From contig CM070581.1 of assembly GCA_036346355.1 (NCBI GenBank), positions 45,961,849-46,025,848 of the forward strand: DNA of 64,000 nucleotides, given 5' to 3'. Below the pieces are notes generated by a model that ran no database searches, had not been told where the DNA came from, and saw only the letters and a program-made list of their open reading frames with translations. Made by a program: the position numbers and the translations under genes. Shown here in pieces: positions 21,464-32,476 of this stretch (position 1 is its first letter; each line of letters opens with the position of its first letter). This DNA is from Rhipidocladum racemiflorum (lineage: Eukaryota; Streptophyta; Magnoliopsida; Poales; Poaceae).

Positions 21464-23282
21464 TGTAGGATCGAAGTATACGAATATAGCAATCAGAGGG
21501 GGGGTGAATGATTGTGCGGAAGCTAAAACCAAATTCTTGATCTATTAAAAGTTTACCCCAAAACAGAACCAAATAATTGCCTCGTTTTCGACAAAAACAG
21601 AATGATAGAGGTTCGGTAAAACGCGAATTCCTGGAGATCCAACTGTTAGATTGATCTGAAATTTGGACACAAGAAATTATATTCCAATACGAATCGAACC
21701 CAAAAAAATCAGCTCGATCGGACTTACGGATCAAAAGTTATGAGCTTCACAAGCTTGCTGTTCCAAAACTTGACGAAAACTAATCTAATCAAAACTTCAA
21801 GATTAAACAAGATCTTCAAAAGATTAATCAACTGGACTTTGAGGAACTCTAAATAAATACCCTAGAAAGATTTTTGATGGATCAAATCAAGATGAAACTC
21901 AAGAATCAAAAACCAATCTAGAATTAGAGCAAGCATGCAAACAAGAACCAAGACAGAAAACACTTTAGCAACGTGGTTACTGTAGCACGCAAGAATCTTG
22001 GAAGAATTGATCTTTATTTCTTTTGTCTAAAGTACTCTCATCAAAAGAGTACAAACCCTAAAACTGAGCTTGAGGCTCTCAATGCGCTCAGCTCCAATTG
22101 ATTCGATGCCCTTCAACAGGAGACACCCCTCCTATTTAAAGGAGCAAAACACAAGGAGTTCTGAATACAATTCCTAATCTAGAAAGAGTATGTATACAAC
22201 TCCTCTTGGCCCAACCTGGTCGAGTACAACTCTTGCACGCGTATGGCAACCCTACCATACTCACGTGACTAACACTTTGCACGCGTATGGCCACCTGCCA
22301 TACTCACGTGACTAACACTTTGCACGCGAATGACCTCCTGCCATTCTCACGTGACTAACCATTCTTCATGTGCACCATTCTCTTAGCCCGAACGTCCCGC
22401 ATGACATCTTTGACCACCAAGACCTCAGTTCCTCCCTGAACCTAGTCCCGAACCTCAGCTCCTCCATGAACCTAGTTCCGGTCCCGTCATCGACCACGTT
22501 CGTCTTCGAGCAATACCTGCACATGAACAAATCACAAAACAATTCCGAGCACAAGTCCACGACTTGACTCACATCAATCCATGCAAATACTCACACGAGC
22601 ATTGCATAAAGTCCACTTCAAGCATCATGAAATTCTCACAAATTTCATAATCTCAAAAACAAATCAAACACAATTCCAATTTTGCTCAAAACCCTAATCG
22701 AGCAAAAACGCATTCACGACGGACCAAATAATATGGTCCGGCGTACATATGAAAAAGTCACTCAAAAAAAACATTCACAATGGACCAACAAAATCGGTCC
22801 GGTGTACAAGTGAAAGTCTCGGTTAAGAAGAAATCATTCCGGCGAAAACACGTTCACGACAGACTAAAAGAAATCAGTCCGTCGTACATGCGAAATCAAT
22901 CCTCAAAAGGCCGTTCACGACTGACCAAAGAAATTGGTCCGACGTACATGCAAAACTTACTGGTTTCTTGGAAAATTGAGTTCGGCTCATGAGCTCAAAA
23001 GCACGTCCACGACAGACCCAAAAACTTGGTCCGACGTACATGGGAAAAAGAGGTTGCCAAAAACATGTTTACAACAGACCAACAAAATTGGTCCGTCGTA
23101 CATACGAAAAACGATCTGGTGCAGATGGGGAACTTACTGTTTCTTGAGAGCTTGGTCAGGTGCAAAAGCGAAACTTACTGTTTCTTGTCAAATTGTCAAA
23201 CACATGCACAAGCACATTTTGCAAAACCAATTCTAAGTTAATTTTTCAGTTCAAAGCCAATTTTTCAGCACATGATTTCACA
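21464..23282 (-). repeat. 5' LTR of element C
   Basis: 1819 bp and nearly identical to 15349-17166, differing by scattered single bases and a one-base change in a G run near 21500. It carries the same TATA-like box (22133-22140) and palindrome array (22713-23106). Confidence 0.92.
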
Positions 23283-24268
23283 GAACGTTTCATTGCTCGC
23301 TGTTCTACATGTCAAAAAGCTAAGTCACGACTTAATCCACATGGTTTATACATGCCTCTGCCTGTTCCTAGCGTGCCTTGGGAAGATATTTCTATGGACT
23401 TTGTTTTAGGACTTCCTAGAACAAAGAAGGGGAGGGATAGTATCTTTGTTGTTGTGGATAGATTTTCTAAGATGGCACACATTATTCCTTGTCACAAAAG
23501 GGATGATGTTACCAATATTGCCGATTTATTCTTTCGTGAAATTGTTTGCTTGCATGGTGTGCCAAACATAATAGTTTCGGATCGAGACACAAAATTTTTA
23601 AGCCACTTTTGGAGAACTTTGTGGGCTAAATTGGGGACTAAATTTTTATTTTCTACTACTTGTCATCCCCAAACTGATGGACAAACTGAGGTCGTTAATC
23701 GAACTTTATCTACCATGCTTAGGGCTGTTTTGAAAAAGAACATTAAATTGTGGAAAGAATGCTTGCCCCATATTGAGTTTGCTTATAATCATTCTATGCA
23801 TTCTACTACTAAGATGTGTCCTTTTGAGATTGTATATGGATTTGTACCTCATGCTCCAATTGATTTGTTACCTCTTCCATCTTCGGAGAAATTGAATCTT
23901 GATGCTAAACAACGTGCTGATTTGATTATGAAAATGCATGAGACAACTAAAGAAAACATAGAGCGTATGAATGCTAAATATAAACTTGCTGGTAGTAAGG
24001 GAAGGAAGCATGTAACTTTTGAACCTGGGGATTTAGTTTGGTTGCATTTGCGAAAAGATCGATTCCCAAAATTAAGAAAATCTAAGTTGATGCCGCGAGC
24101 TGATGGTCCTTTCAAAGTATTGGCAAAGATTAATGATAATGCATATAAGCTTGAATTGCCTGCAGATTTTGGGGTTAGTCCCACATTCAACATTGCCGAT
24201 TTGAAACCATACTTGTAAGAAGATGATGAGTTTGAGTCAAGGACGACTCAAATGCAAGAAGGGGAGGA
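23283..24268 (+). pseudogene. Integrase of element I (rest of pol)
   Basis: After the duplicated GAACG the frame resumes with the CC half of the zinc site (RCSTCQKAK). The integrase core follows, with the first catalytic Asp in ISMDFVLGLPRTKKGRDS, the second in IIVSDRDTKFLSHFW and the Glu in HPQTDGQTEVVNRTL. The C-terminal part has FEPGDLVWLHLRKDRFP and FNIADLKPYL. In-frame TAA at 24216-24218 ends the frame just before the polypurine tract; in O the frame continues into the LTR. The first 120 bases of this open frame (23160-23282) are LTR of C, not element I. Confidence 0.9.
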
Positions 24269-25188
24269 TGATGAGGACATCACTACCATGGATACGGCCA
24301 TGTCTACAAACCCAATTGAAACCAATAATGTAATACAAGGGCCAATTACTCGAGCTCGCGCACGTCAATTCAATTGCTAGGTGAATGCGTTCCTCGGGTT
24401 GCATACAAATAATTTAATGAATGAAATGTTATTTAATCCTTGTGATGATTTTATTGTCCTTAGGAACCAAGGAGGACTCCCAAAAGTCAAGCATGAAGCC
24501 AATTCTTCCGGTGCACAACTTCAACTCGAATTCGGCCTCCGGGATAGCACCAACTTAAAATGACCATAACTTTTGATCCACAAGGGTGTTTGAGGTCTAT
24601 GAGTACTGGTTTGAAAGGTTTCGACGTCCTCTTTCCAACGGATCTGGCCCCACCTCCAAATTCCTTATGAGTTAATGGGAATCTGCAAAACAAGTTCGGT
24701 CATCTTTCCAAATCCGAGTCAAACTAGGAATAGGAGTCCTACTCGGCCATGGATGTGGTTTGAACGCCCCTAGCCTGGTTTTGGCCTCCTATTTCTCCTA
24801 TATATAGCTAGGGAGTCCCCCAAAATAACTTGGGTTTTGGTTATTTGATAGTTTAGCTTTTGCTACTATTTGAGTCTTTTAGACGTGCTCAACGGCCGCC
24901 TAACAAGCTCCTTGTATCGGAACCCCAACTTTTTCTATACTTCATCTATATTTGCAATTTTAGATTGCTTTTGCCTTGTTCTTGCTTGTTCTTCGATTGC
25001 TTGCAGGAATTGATCTTTGTGATCAGGTTGATCGTGCCCACGGCAAGGTCAATAACCCTTTGGAGTTGGTTTAGCGATTGCTAAGGCGCATCATCGTTGT
25101 ACGTTGCAGTCGGATCGTCAAAGTCTTCTCCACCCAAATCGAAGGTTATCATTCTCATCGAAAGATTGGGACACCCAGTGTTACATCA
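24269..25188 (+). repeat. 3' LTR of element I
   Basis: It starts TGATGAGGACATC right after a polypurine tract (AAGAAGGGGAGGA, 24256-24268) and ends GTGTTACATCA. It has a TATA box TATATATA at 24799-24806. By eye it matches the LTR of O only in blocks (start, CGAAAGAT(T/C)GGGAC end, middle), so the two elements are different subfamilies. O's pol follows without a gap. Confidence 0.8.
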
Positions 25189-26739
25189 GATCGAGTTGCT
25201 TTTCTTGGCTATGTTGTTACTCCACGGGGAATTGAAGTTGATCAAGCCAAGGTTGAGGCAATTCAGAGTTGGCCGACTCCTAAAATGGTCACGCAGGTGC
25301 GGAGTTTCCTTGGACTTGCGGGATTCTATTGTCGCTTCGTGAAAGATTTCAGTACGATTGCTGCACCGCTGAATGAGATGTCCAAGAAAGGCGTGGTTTT
25401 CCAATGGGGCAAGTCACATGAAGATGCCTTTAACTTGTTGAAAGAGAAGCTCACTCATGCACCACTACTCCAACTCCCAGACTTTGGTAAGACTTTTGAA
25501 CTTGAGTGTGATGCTAGTGGAATTGGGATTGGAGGCGTGCTGATCCAAGAAGGTAAGCCAGTTGCTTATTTTAATGAGAAATTATCTGGGCCTCGTTTGA
25601 ACTATTCAACTTATGATAAGGAATTGTATGCACTAGTTCGAGCATTAGAGACTTAGCAACATTATTGTGGCCCAAAGAGTTTGTTATACACTCTGATCAT
25701 GAATCCTTGAAGCACATTCGTAGCCAAAATAAGTTGAACCGTAGGCATGCAGCATGGGTAGAATTCATTAAGTCTTTTCCTTATGTTATCAAACACAAGA
25801 GGGGGAAGGATAATATTATTGCTGATGCTTTATCTCGACGATATACCATGCTTTCACAACTAGACTCTAAAATCTTTGGCTTGGAAACGATTAAAGAGCA
25901 ATATGCGCTTGATGCTGATTTTAATGTTTTGCTAAATTGTAAGGAAGGAAGAGTCTAGAATAAGTTCATTGTTAATGATGGTTTTGTGTTTCGTTCTAAC
26001 AAGCTATGCGTTCCAGCTGGATCTGTTCGTTTGTTGTTGCTTCAGGAAGCGCATGGAGGAGGACTGATGGGCCACTTTGGTGTGAAGAAGACAGAGGATG
26101 TGTTGGCCAACCATTTTTATTGGCCAAAGATGAGGCTTGATGTGGAGCGCTATGTCTCTCGCTGTTCTACTTGCAATAAAGCTAAGTCACGACTAAACCC
26201 ACATGGTTTATATATGCCTCTTCCTGTTCCTAGTGTTACATGGGAGGATATTTCAATGGACTTTGTTTTAGGCCTACCTAGGACAAAGAGGGGGAGGGAT
26301 AGCATATTTGTTGTCGTGGATCGGTTTTCTAAGATGGCACATTTTATACCTTGTCATAAGAGCGATGATGCTACAAACATTGCTGATTTGTTTTTCAAGG
26401 AGATAGTTTGCCTACATGGAGTGCCTTCCACAATTGTGTCAGACCGGGATGCAAAATTTTTGAGTCATTTTTGGCGGACGCTTTGGAAGAAACTTGGTAC
26501 CAAGCTCTTGTTTTCTACTACATGTCACCCTTAAACTGATGGCCAGACTGAAGTCGTCAACAGAACGTTGTCTACAATGTTGAGAACCATTTTGAAGAAA
26601 AATTTGAAGATGTAGGAAGAGTGCCTACCTCATGTGGAGTTTGCCTACAACCGCTCATTGCATTCTACTACAAAGATGACTCCTTTTCAGGTGGTATATG
26701 GTTTCAATCCTCGTGCACCCATTGATATTTTGCCGTTAC
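25189..26739 (+). pseudogene. Reverse transcriptase end, RNase H and integrase of element O
   Basis: The frame opens at DRVAFLGYVVTPRGIEVDQ (connection after the YxDD region) and continues with RNase H (ELECDASGIGIGGV, HSDHESLKHIRSQ), the complete HHCC zinc site (GHFGVKK...RCSTCNKAK) and the integrase core (ISMDFVLGLPRTKRGRDS, VSDRDAKFLSHFW, HP-TDGQTEVVN). Four in-frame stops occur, near 25655, 25957, 26534 and 26612; each can be read as one C-to-T or G-to-A change from Trp or Gln codons kept in element I. The segment is cut at FNPRAPIDILPL by a solo LTR and resumes at 28317. Confidence 0.9.
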
Positions 26740-28316
26740 TGAAAGTGCATCTAGGCCCCCTAATATTGTTTTGGTTGATTAATGACAAACGATTAAAGAA
26801 TCTAACGTGTTCAACTAGTTTATGAACAGGTGAAAGTTTTAAATAGAGATCATCTACGATCATCGGGCATCCTCAAACGTCATTGAGTAATAAAAACGGC
26901 AACTGTGCATGTAATTTTAGTTTGTTGAGTCATAGGTTTGCCGTACTATTAAAAGGGGTGCATTGAAATTGGTCTAGAGATAGTCTATATGCTCAAATGA
27001 ATGGTGTTTAGTCTCTTGATAGTGTTCAAGTCTTTTTCCATGCATTGGAATGTTGTAGTTGTCAAGTTCGTGTCGGATGTTTCGAAGTCAGTTCGGATAT
27101 TCCGAAGTTCAGACATTCCGATTTGTGGTTTTGCTTCAGTCCGTAGTGCGTTGTTAGGGTCGGACATTCCGATATTTTATATCGGATGTTCTGATACTTG
27201 TTGGCTCTCGGTTAGGGTACTCTCTGTTTTGTTCGGAAGTTCCGATGCGTGTTGTCCTGAAAAGGGTACTCTCTGCTGAGTTCGGACTGTCCGAAGTTTG
27301 GCTTCGGAAGTTTCGAAGTAGCCGTTTACCAGTTTGGGAACTCTCTGTTTGGTTCGGATGTTCTGATATTCATATCGGACATTCCGATGAGGACTTAGAA
27401 AGTTTTGTTGAGTTCTCTTTCTGGGTGTCATCGGATGTTCCGAAGTTGGTTTCGGACACTCCGATGCATGTAGTTTTCGACCGTTGGAAGCTTTCCAAGT
27501 TCTGGTTGTTTGCACTCATCGGACATTCCGATGTTGGGATCGGATATTCTGATGTGTGGCTGAGTGCGGGTATAACGGCTAGTTTTGAACCAAAACTATA
27601 AATACCCCTCTCCTCTCCCTTTTGTGGGTTACACACTTCATTTGGCTGAACACTTGAGCACCTTGAGCACACCCTAGAGCTTTCTTGAGCCCTCCTCTTG
27701 ATCTTGGTGATCATCTAGTGAGTGAGGAAACATTAAGTGTGGTTGAGAGCAAATAGCCAAGCATTCATTCATCTTGAGCATTAGAGAACCTCTTCAAAAT
27801 CAAGAATCTAGCACATTCATTACTCTTGGAGGTTGAAGGACTCCTAGACGGCTAGGCATCGCTCACGAGCTCCCAACGATTGTGGGAAGCCGTGAGAAGT
27901 TTGTGAAGGCCAGCTCTGCCTCCGAAAGGAAAGGAACCAATAGTGAAACCAAGCCTCAAGTGTGACCGAGGTTTGGGAGGAAAGGGTTGGAAAAGACCCG
28001 GCTCTTTAGAGCTTCCTCAACGGAGACGTAGGATTTCCTCAAGAATCCGAACTCCGGGAACAAATCCTTGTTTCCCTACTTGTCTCATTGTTTCCACTGC
28101 ATCTAAGATTATTCTTGAAGCTTATTTCTTTCAGTAGATTCTTCTCTTAGTCAAGGTCTATCGGACATTCCGAACAAATACCGGAAGTTCCAATCTAGTT
28201 GGAAGTTTCGATATTATACCGGAAGTTCCGATACTCTTTCCGCTGCGACGAATTTAGTTTTTAATTATAAATCGCCTATTCACCCCTCCCCTCTAGGCAA
28301 CTTTCTCATCTTTTCA
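26740..28316 (+). mobile_element. Copia-type solo LTR inside pol of element O
   Basis: It begins TGAAAGTGCATCTAGGCCCC, the start of a well-known class of grass copia LTRs, and ends CTTTCTCATCTTTTCA. It is flanked by GTTAC (26735-26739) and ATTAC (28317-28321), a 5-bp target duplication with one mismatch. No primer site, internal sequence or second LTR is present, so this is a solo LTR left by recombination between LTRs. It has a TATA box TATAAATA at 27597-27604 and a striking palindrome array. Confidence 0.85.
27073..28232 (+). repeat. Paired 13-bp palindromes TCGGAnnnTCCGA-like in solo LTR
   Basis: About 18 copies of TCGGANNTTCCGA or a close variant occur: starts near 27073, 27093, 27110, 27160, 27182, 27233, 27282, 27304, 27354, 27376, 27431, 27452, 27519, 27540, then 28160, 28182, 28200 and 28219. 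Most come in pairs with starts 20-22 bp apart, about two helical turns, and the pairs repeat at about 72-88 bp. Confidence 0.85.
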
Positions 28317-28796
28317 ATTACCATGTTCTGAAAAAGTAAACTTAGATGCTGCTAAACGTGTTGATTTTGTGCTGAAATTACATGAGACTACTAAAGATAA
28401 CATTGAGCGCATGAATGCTAAATATAGAGCTACTGGTAGTCAGGGTAGGAAGGAATTAACTTTTGAACCTGGAGATCTTGTTTGGTTGCACTTGAGAAAG
28501 GATAGGTTTCCTGATTTGCGAAAGTCTAAATTGATGCGTCGAGCGGATGGTCCTTTTAAAGTGATTGCTATGATAAATGATAATGCATACAAGCTTGATT
28601 TGCCTGCAGACTACGGTGTAAGCAATTCTTTCAATGTTGCTGATTTGAAGCCGTACATGGGTGATGAAGATGAGCTTGAGTCGAGGACGACTCCATTTCA
28701 AGAGGAGGAGGATGATGAGGACATCTCCACAATGGATACAACCAGCTCTAACTCCACTCACCAGGAACCACCACTTCAAGGACCACTGACTTGAGC
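28317..28796 (+). pseudogene. Integrase C-terminal end of element O, reading into its LTR
   Basis: The frame resumes at SEKVNLDAAKRVDFVLKLHE, then FEPGDLVWLHLRKDRFPDLR and FNVADLKPYM, then an acidic tail (EEEDDEDIS) that crosses the polypurine tract into the 3' LTR and ends at TGA near 28792, in a segment that reads QEPPLQGPL. A polyprotein ending inside the LTR is a known trait of CRM-type elements. Confidence 0.85.
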
Positions 28797-29641
28797 CTGT
28801 GCACGTCAATTAAATTATCAAGTGAAGGCATTCCTAAGTATTCCAATTAATGATACAATGAATGGGATGCTACTTAATTTTTGTGATGATGTGATTCTTC
28901 TTAGGAACCATGAGGAAGGCCTACAACGCACAAGGGAGGTCGCGTCCGAAGGGAAGAGCAAATTGGAATTAGATTCGGCTTCCCAGAGATGGTCAAATTC
29001 AAACGGCCATAACTTTTGATGCAGAAGGCTTCTGGAGATCTATGAGTGCAAGAACGAAAGCACTGGTCGTCCTCTTTCAAACCGATCCGAGATCACCTCC
29101 AAATTCCATCCGAGTCAATGGGATTTCGCAAAACAATGCAGCGCACTTTCCCAGTCCGAGTCTAATTGGGCTTTAGTCTTATATTTTGAGTTGTAATCAG
29201 TTGGCCCATGTTAAGGCCTAGTGCTGCACGTCCCTTGGTCTATAAATAGCTTGCCGCCAACATAATTAGGGTTGGGTTTTATTTGATTCAGATAGCCATT
29301 GCTTCTGCTTGAACTCGCGCGTGCCGACTAGGCCGCCCGTCTACTTGTTCATCGGAACCCCACTTCGAGTGTTATAGTTTTAGAACCAATCTGATTTCAT
29401 ATTCGCAATTGAGTTGCTTGTAATCCCTTGTTCTTGCTGGTTCTTCGATTGCTCGCAGGAACAAAGACCTTCGTGGTCAGGTTGGTCGTGCCTTCCGCGG
29501 GATCAATAACCTCCAGGAGGGTGGTGTACCGGTCGCTAAGGCGCAACGTCGGGTTCGTTGTAGTCGGACTGCCAACTTCGCCCTCCACCAAATCGTCGCT
29601 ACCTCCTCTCATCGAAAGATCGGGACGCCTAGTTCATATCA
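28713..29641 (+). repeat. 3' LTR of element O
   Basis: 929 bp, TGATGAGGACATC to TTCATATCA. A purine-rich tract (AAGAGGAGGAGGA) ends at 28712. A TATA box TATAAATA lies at 29241-29248. The perfect target duplication TGTTC follows at 29642-29646. Confidence 0.88.
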
Positions 29642-29646
29642 TGTTC

Positions 29647-31497
29647 AGGGGGAGAAAATCTTTGAGGACAATGATGATGAGATTGAGGATGAGGTCTTAA
29701 CTCTTTCTAATGCACAATCAGCTGTAGCACCTTCTGCACCTACTTCTATCTCACCTACAGCTGAACACCCTCAAGCTACAACATCATCTGTACATGCTGA
29801 AAATGAAGAAGGAGAAGGAGAAGTTTCTAAAGTGATGGCACCCTTGCACATTCAGAAAAGTCATCCACCTGAACAGATGATTGAAGATCTAAATGAGAGA
29901 GTCACCCGATCCAGGTTTATCCATTCTGACACTCATCCTCATTATGCTTTAATTACCTCTTTTGAACCCAAAGATATATCTCATGCTAACTGACGAATCT
30001 TGGATCAATGCCATGCATGAGGAATTGGAGAATTTTGAACGAAATAAAGTTTGGAAACTAGTTTCACCTCCTCCTGATTTTAATATTATTGGAACTAGAT
30101 GGGTTTTCAAAAATAAACAAAGTGAGGATGGTGTTGTTGTTAGAAACAAAGCTAGACTGGTTGCTAAAGGTTTTACACAAGTTGAAGGTTTAGATTTTGA
30201 TGAAACATTTGCTCCTATTGCTAGAATTGAAGCCATTAGAATACTTTTAGCATTTGCTGCATCCAAAGGTTTTAAATTGCATCAAATGGATGTGAAAAGT
30301 GCTTTTCTTAATGGCTACATAAATGAGGAGGTGTATGTCAAGCAACCACCTGGTTTTGAAATTCCAAAGTTTCCAAATCATGTGTACAAATTGTCAAAAG
30401 CTTTGTATGGTTTGAAACAAGTCCCTAGAGCAGGGTATGATAGGCTAAAAACATTTTTACTTGAAAAGAGGTTTACAATGGTAAAAGTTGACAAAACTCT
30501 CTTTTTACTCAAGCAAGACAATGATCAATTGTTCGTTCAGATTTATGTTGATGATATTATCTTTGGTGGTTCCTCTCATGTTTTAGTATCCACGTTTTCA
30601 GAAACCATGAGAAAGGAATTTGAGATGAGTATGATGGGTGAGTTAACATACTTCTTGGGACTTCAAATCAAGCAAACAAAGGATGGTACTTTTGTGCATC
30701 AAAGCAAATACACAAAAGACTTGCTACATTGTTTTGGGATGAAAAACAGCAAGCCAATCATGACACCCATGGAAAGCTCTTGCACACTTGATCTAGTTGA
30801 AGATGGTGAGACAGTTGATCAAAAGGAATATAGAAGCATGATAGGTTCACTTTTGTACCTCACCGCATCAAGGCCGGATATACAATTTGTTGTGTGCTTG
30901 TGTGCTCGTTTTCAAGCTTCCCCCCGTGCTTCACATCGACAGGCTGTCAAGCGAATTTTCAGGTATCTTCATGGTACTCAAGATTTTGGCATTTGGCTTT
31001 CTGCTTCCTCATGCATTAGCTTAAGAGTATTTTCTGATGCTGATTTTGGAGGATGTAGAATTGATAGAAAAAGTACATCTGGTTCATGCCACTTCTTGGG
31101 TAATTCTCTTATTGCATGGTCATCTAGAAAGCAATCTTCTGTTGCACAATCAACTACTGAATCTGAATATGTGGATGCTGCTAGTTGTTGTTCTCAAATT
31201 CTTTGGATAGTAGCTACACTTAAAAATTATGAGGTTAATTTGGATAGTGTTCCTCTTTTGTGTGATAACACTAGTGCAATATGCATTACTAAGAACCCTG
31301 TGCAACATTCTAGGACTAAGCATATTGATATCAGATTCCACTTTCTTAGAGATCATGTAGAAAAAGGAAATATTGTGCTTCATCATGTGGATACTGAACA
31401 TCAATTGGCAGACATTTTCACAAAACCTTTGTCTTCTTCTCGTTTTGTTTTTATTCGGGGAGAACTTGGGGTTGTTCACCCAACAGGCTTGTTTTGA
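29647..31497 (+). CDS. Copia reverse transcriptase and RNase H of element E1
   Basis: From 29647 the frame gives the acidic integrase/reverse transcriptase linker (QGEKIFEDNDDEIEDEV). A one-base deletion near 29986 shifts it; from 29962 a second frame of 511 residues stays open to the stop at 31495. It contains TRWVFKNKQ and KARLVAKGF, then LHQMDVKSAFLNG, GLKQVPRAGYDRL (the family usually has W for the G before YDRL), the catalytic YVDD at residues 195-198 of the open frame, and RNase H with SDADFGGCRIDRKSTSG, TESEY, LLCDNTSAI and TKHIDIRFHFLRD. It ends HQLADIFTKPLSSSRFVFIRG plus a short tail, the normal copia terminus. It would copy the element's RNA, but the gene is split from its gag and protease. 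Confidence 0.9.
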
Positions 31498-32476
31498 GGG
31501 GAAGTTTTGTGAAAACTTTGTGATTCTTAGTTTACACTTTGGTTTTCTTTTGTGTTTCTTAAAAACAAAAAAATCAGAAAAATGATAAAAAAAGGTATTG
31601 AGCATTATATTTGATACACATATGTTATTTTAAGCCATGTTTTTGCTACAAGGTCGTTGCAATTTTATCTCTATGCATATGTGGTGTAATTTATGGCATG
31701 ACTGTTAAATGGAATGAAAACTTCAATTAAATCTTGTCATGGTTGTAGTTTCTTAGCTATCTTGATCCTACTCAAAAAGTGTTCAATGTGAAAATTTTCA
31801 AAGTTAAAGAGCTAAAAGCTCAAAAAGTGATATTTGATAGATGCAAGATCAAGGTTATGCATTGTCGCACATCTTCCTTACGAGACTGCTTATCATTGCA
31901 CTTTAATATGAACTTGGAAGAAGTTGTGTATGACCGAAACCATGAAACCTTAAGCTCATTGCTTGGCATGGTTGAAAAGTAAGGCTGACTGTGCACATAA
32001 TTCCTTGCATTTTCGTACTCTGTTGGCATCAAGCAATAAATCAGCTTTTCAAGCACCAATGAAGTGCACAAAAAATTTAATGTTTTCAAGTTTTGAGATA
32101 GTTGAGAAAGGGAGATCATGCCATGCAAAAAATCATTAATAGTACTTGATTTCTTGTTGTGCTTACTCTACTTTGTCTATGTGTAGATTTGAGGGTGCAA
32201 GTACTTTTGATAGCATGACCTGGAGATGAATTACATTTGTGGATAACTTATAATGCTCATTACATAAAAAAATGACAAATTCAAAACAAACAAAAAGATT
32301 TTGTTCTCTCTTGTGTATTCTTGATGAATCCATTGTCAAAGGGGGAGAATTTTGGGCACATTGTACATTCACACACACATTTTTCTTCTTAGGGGGAGAT
32401 TTTTCTTATTTTCACCTAGGTCAGTTTTTCACTTTGTATGTTTGTCAAAGGGGGATATTTTGTGTTTTTCACTTTG
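31498..32476 (+). other. 3' untranslated part of element E1
   Basis: AT-rich sequence with no reading frame of note. It has several AGGGGGAGA or AGGGGGATA tracts (near 32339, 32390 and 32450), matching blocks of the same region in B (48770-49065). It is cut at CACTTTG by element B and resumes at 50847. Confidence 0.75.

Larger units (their letters stand above)
15349..23282 (-). mobile_element. SIRE-type copia element C, non-autonomous, minus strand
   Basis: It has two LTRs of 1818 and 1819 bp that are nearly identical over their length, a primer site at its 5' end (plus-strand right side), a polypurine tract at its 3' end, and a perfect 5-bp target duplication GAACG (15344-15348 and 23283-23287). 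The interior is only 4.3 kb: a long gag, a damaged protease region and the last part of RNase H. The near-identity of the LTRs marks this as one of the youngest insertions here. Integrase and most of reverse transcriptase are absent, so it must have used proteins from a relative. Confidence 0.9.
10594..25188 (+). mobile_element. CRM-like Ty3/gypsy element I, lacking its 5' LTR
   Basis: The element has an untranslated leader (10594-11548), gag-pol (11549-15348 and 23288-24268, split by element C), a polypurine tract and a 3' LTR (24269-25188). Its 3' LTR is clearly different from those of O, so I is another subfamily inserted into O. O's pol resumes right after the LTR with GATCGAGTTGC at 25189. 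The 5' LTR and primer site are absent. The left boundary abuts the LARD exactly. Confidence 0.8.
1685..29641 (+). mobile_element. CRM-like Ty3/gypsy element O, heavily nested and deleted
   Basis: The element starts with an LTR at 1685 (TGATGAGGACG) and ends with its 3' LTR at 28713-29641 (ending TTCATATCA). It is flanked by a perfect 5-bp duplication TGTTC (1680-1684 and 29642-29646). Its remaining internal sequence is 25189-26739 and 28317-28712 (RNase H and integrase). The 5' LTR is cut at 1966 by the LARD. The rest of that LTR, the primer site, gag, protease and most of the reverse transcriptase are missing. A start of TGATGA, a polyprotein that reads into the 3' LTR and pol sequence like that of grass centromeric retrotransposons suggest the CRM lineage; this lineage call rests on memory of the family. 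Confidence 0.8.

Noticed and set aside
23160..23282. N-terminal 41 residues of the open frame ending at 24218
   Set aside because: These bases are the LTR of element C; the gypsy integrase starts only after the duplicated GAACG at 23283.
27001..27714. Opposed reading frames of about 90-118 residues
   Set aside because: They lie in the palindrome array of the solo LTR and mirror its repeats; no protein family recognised.
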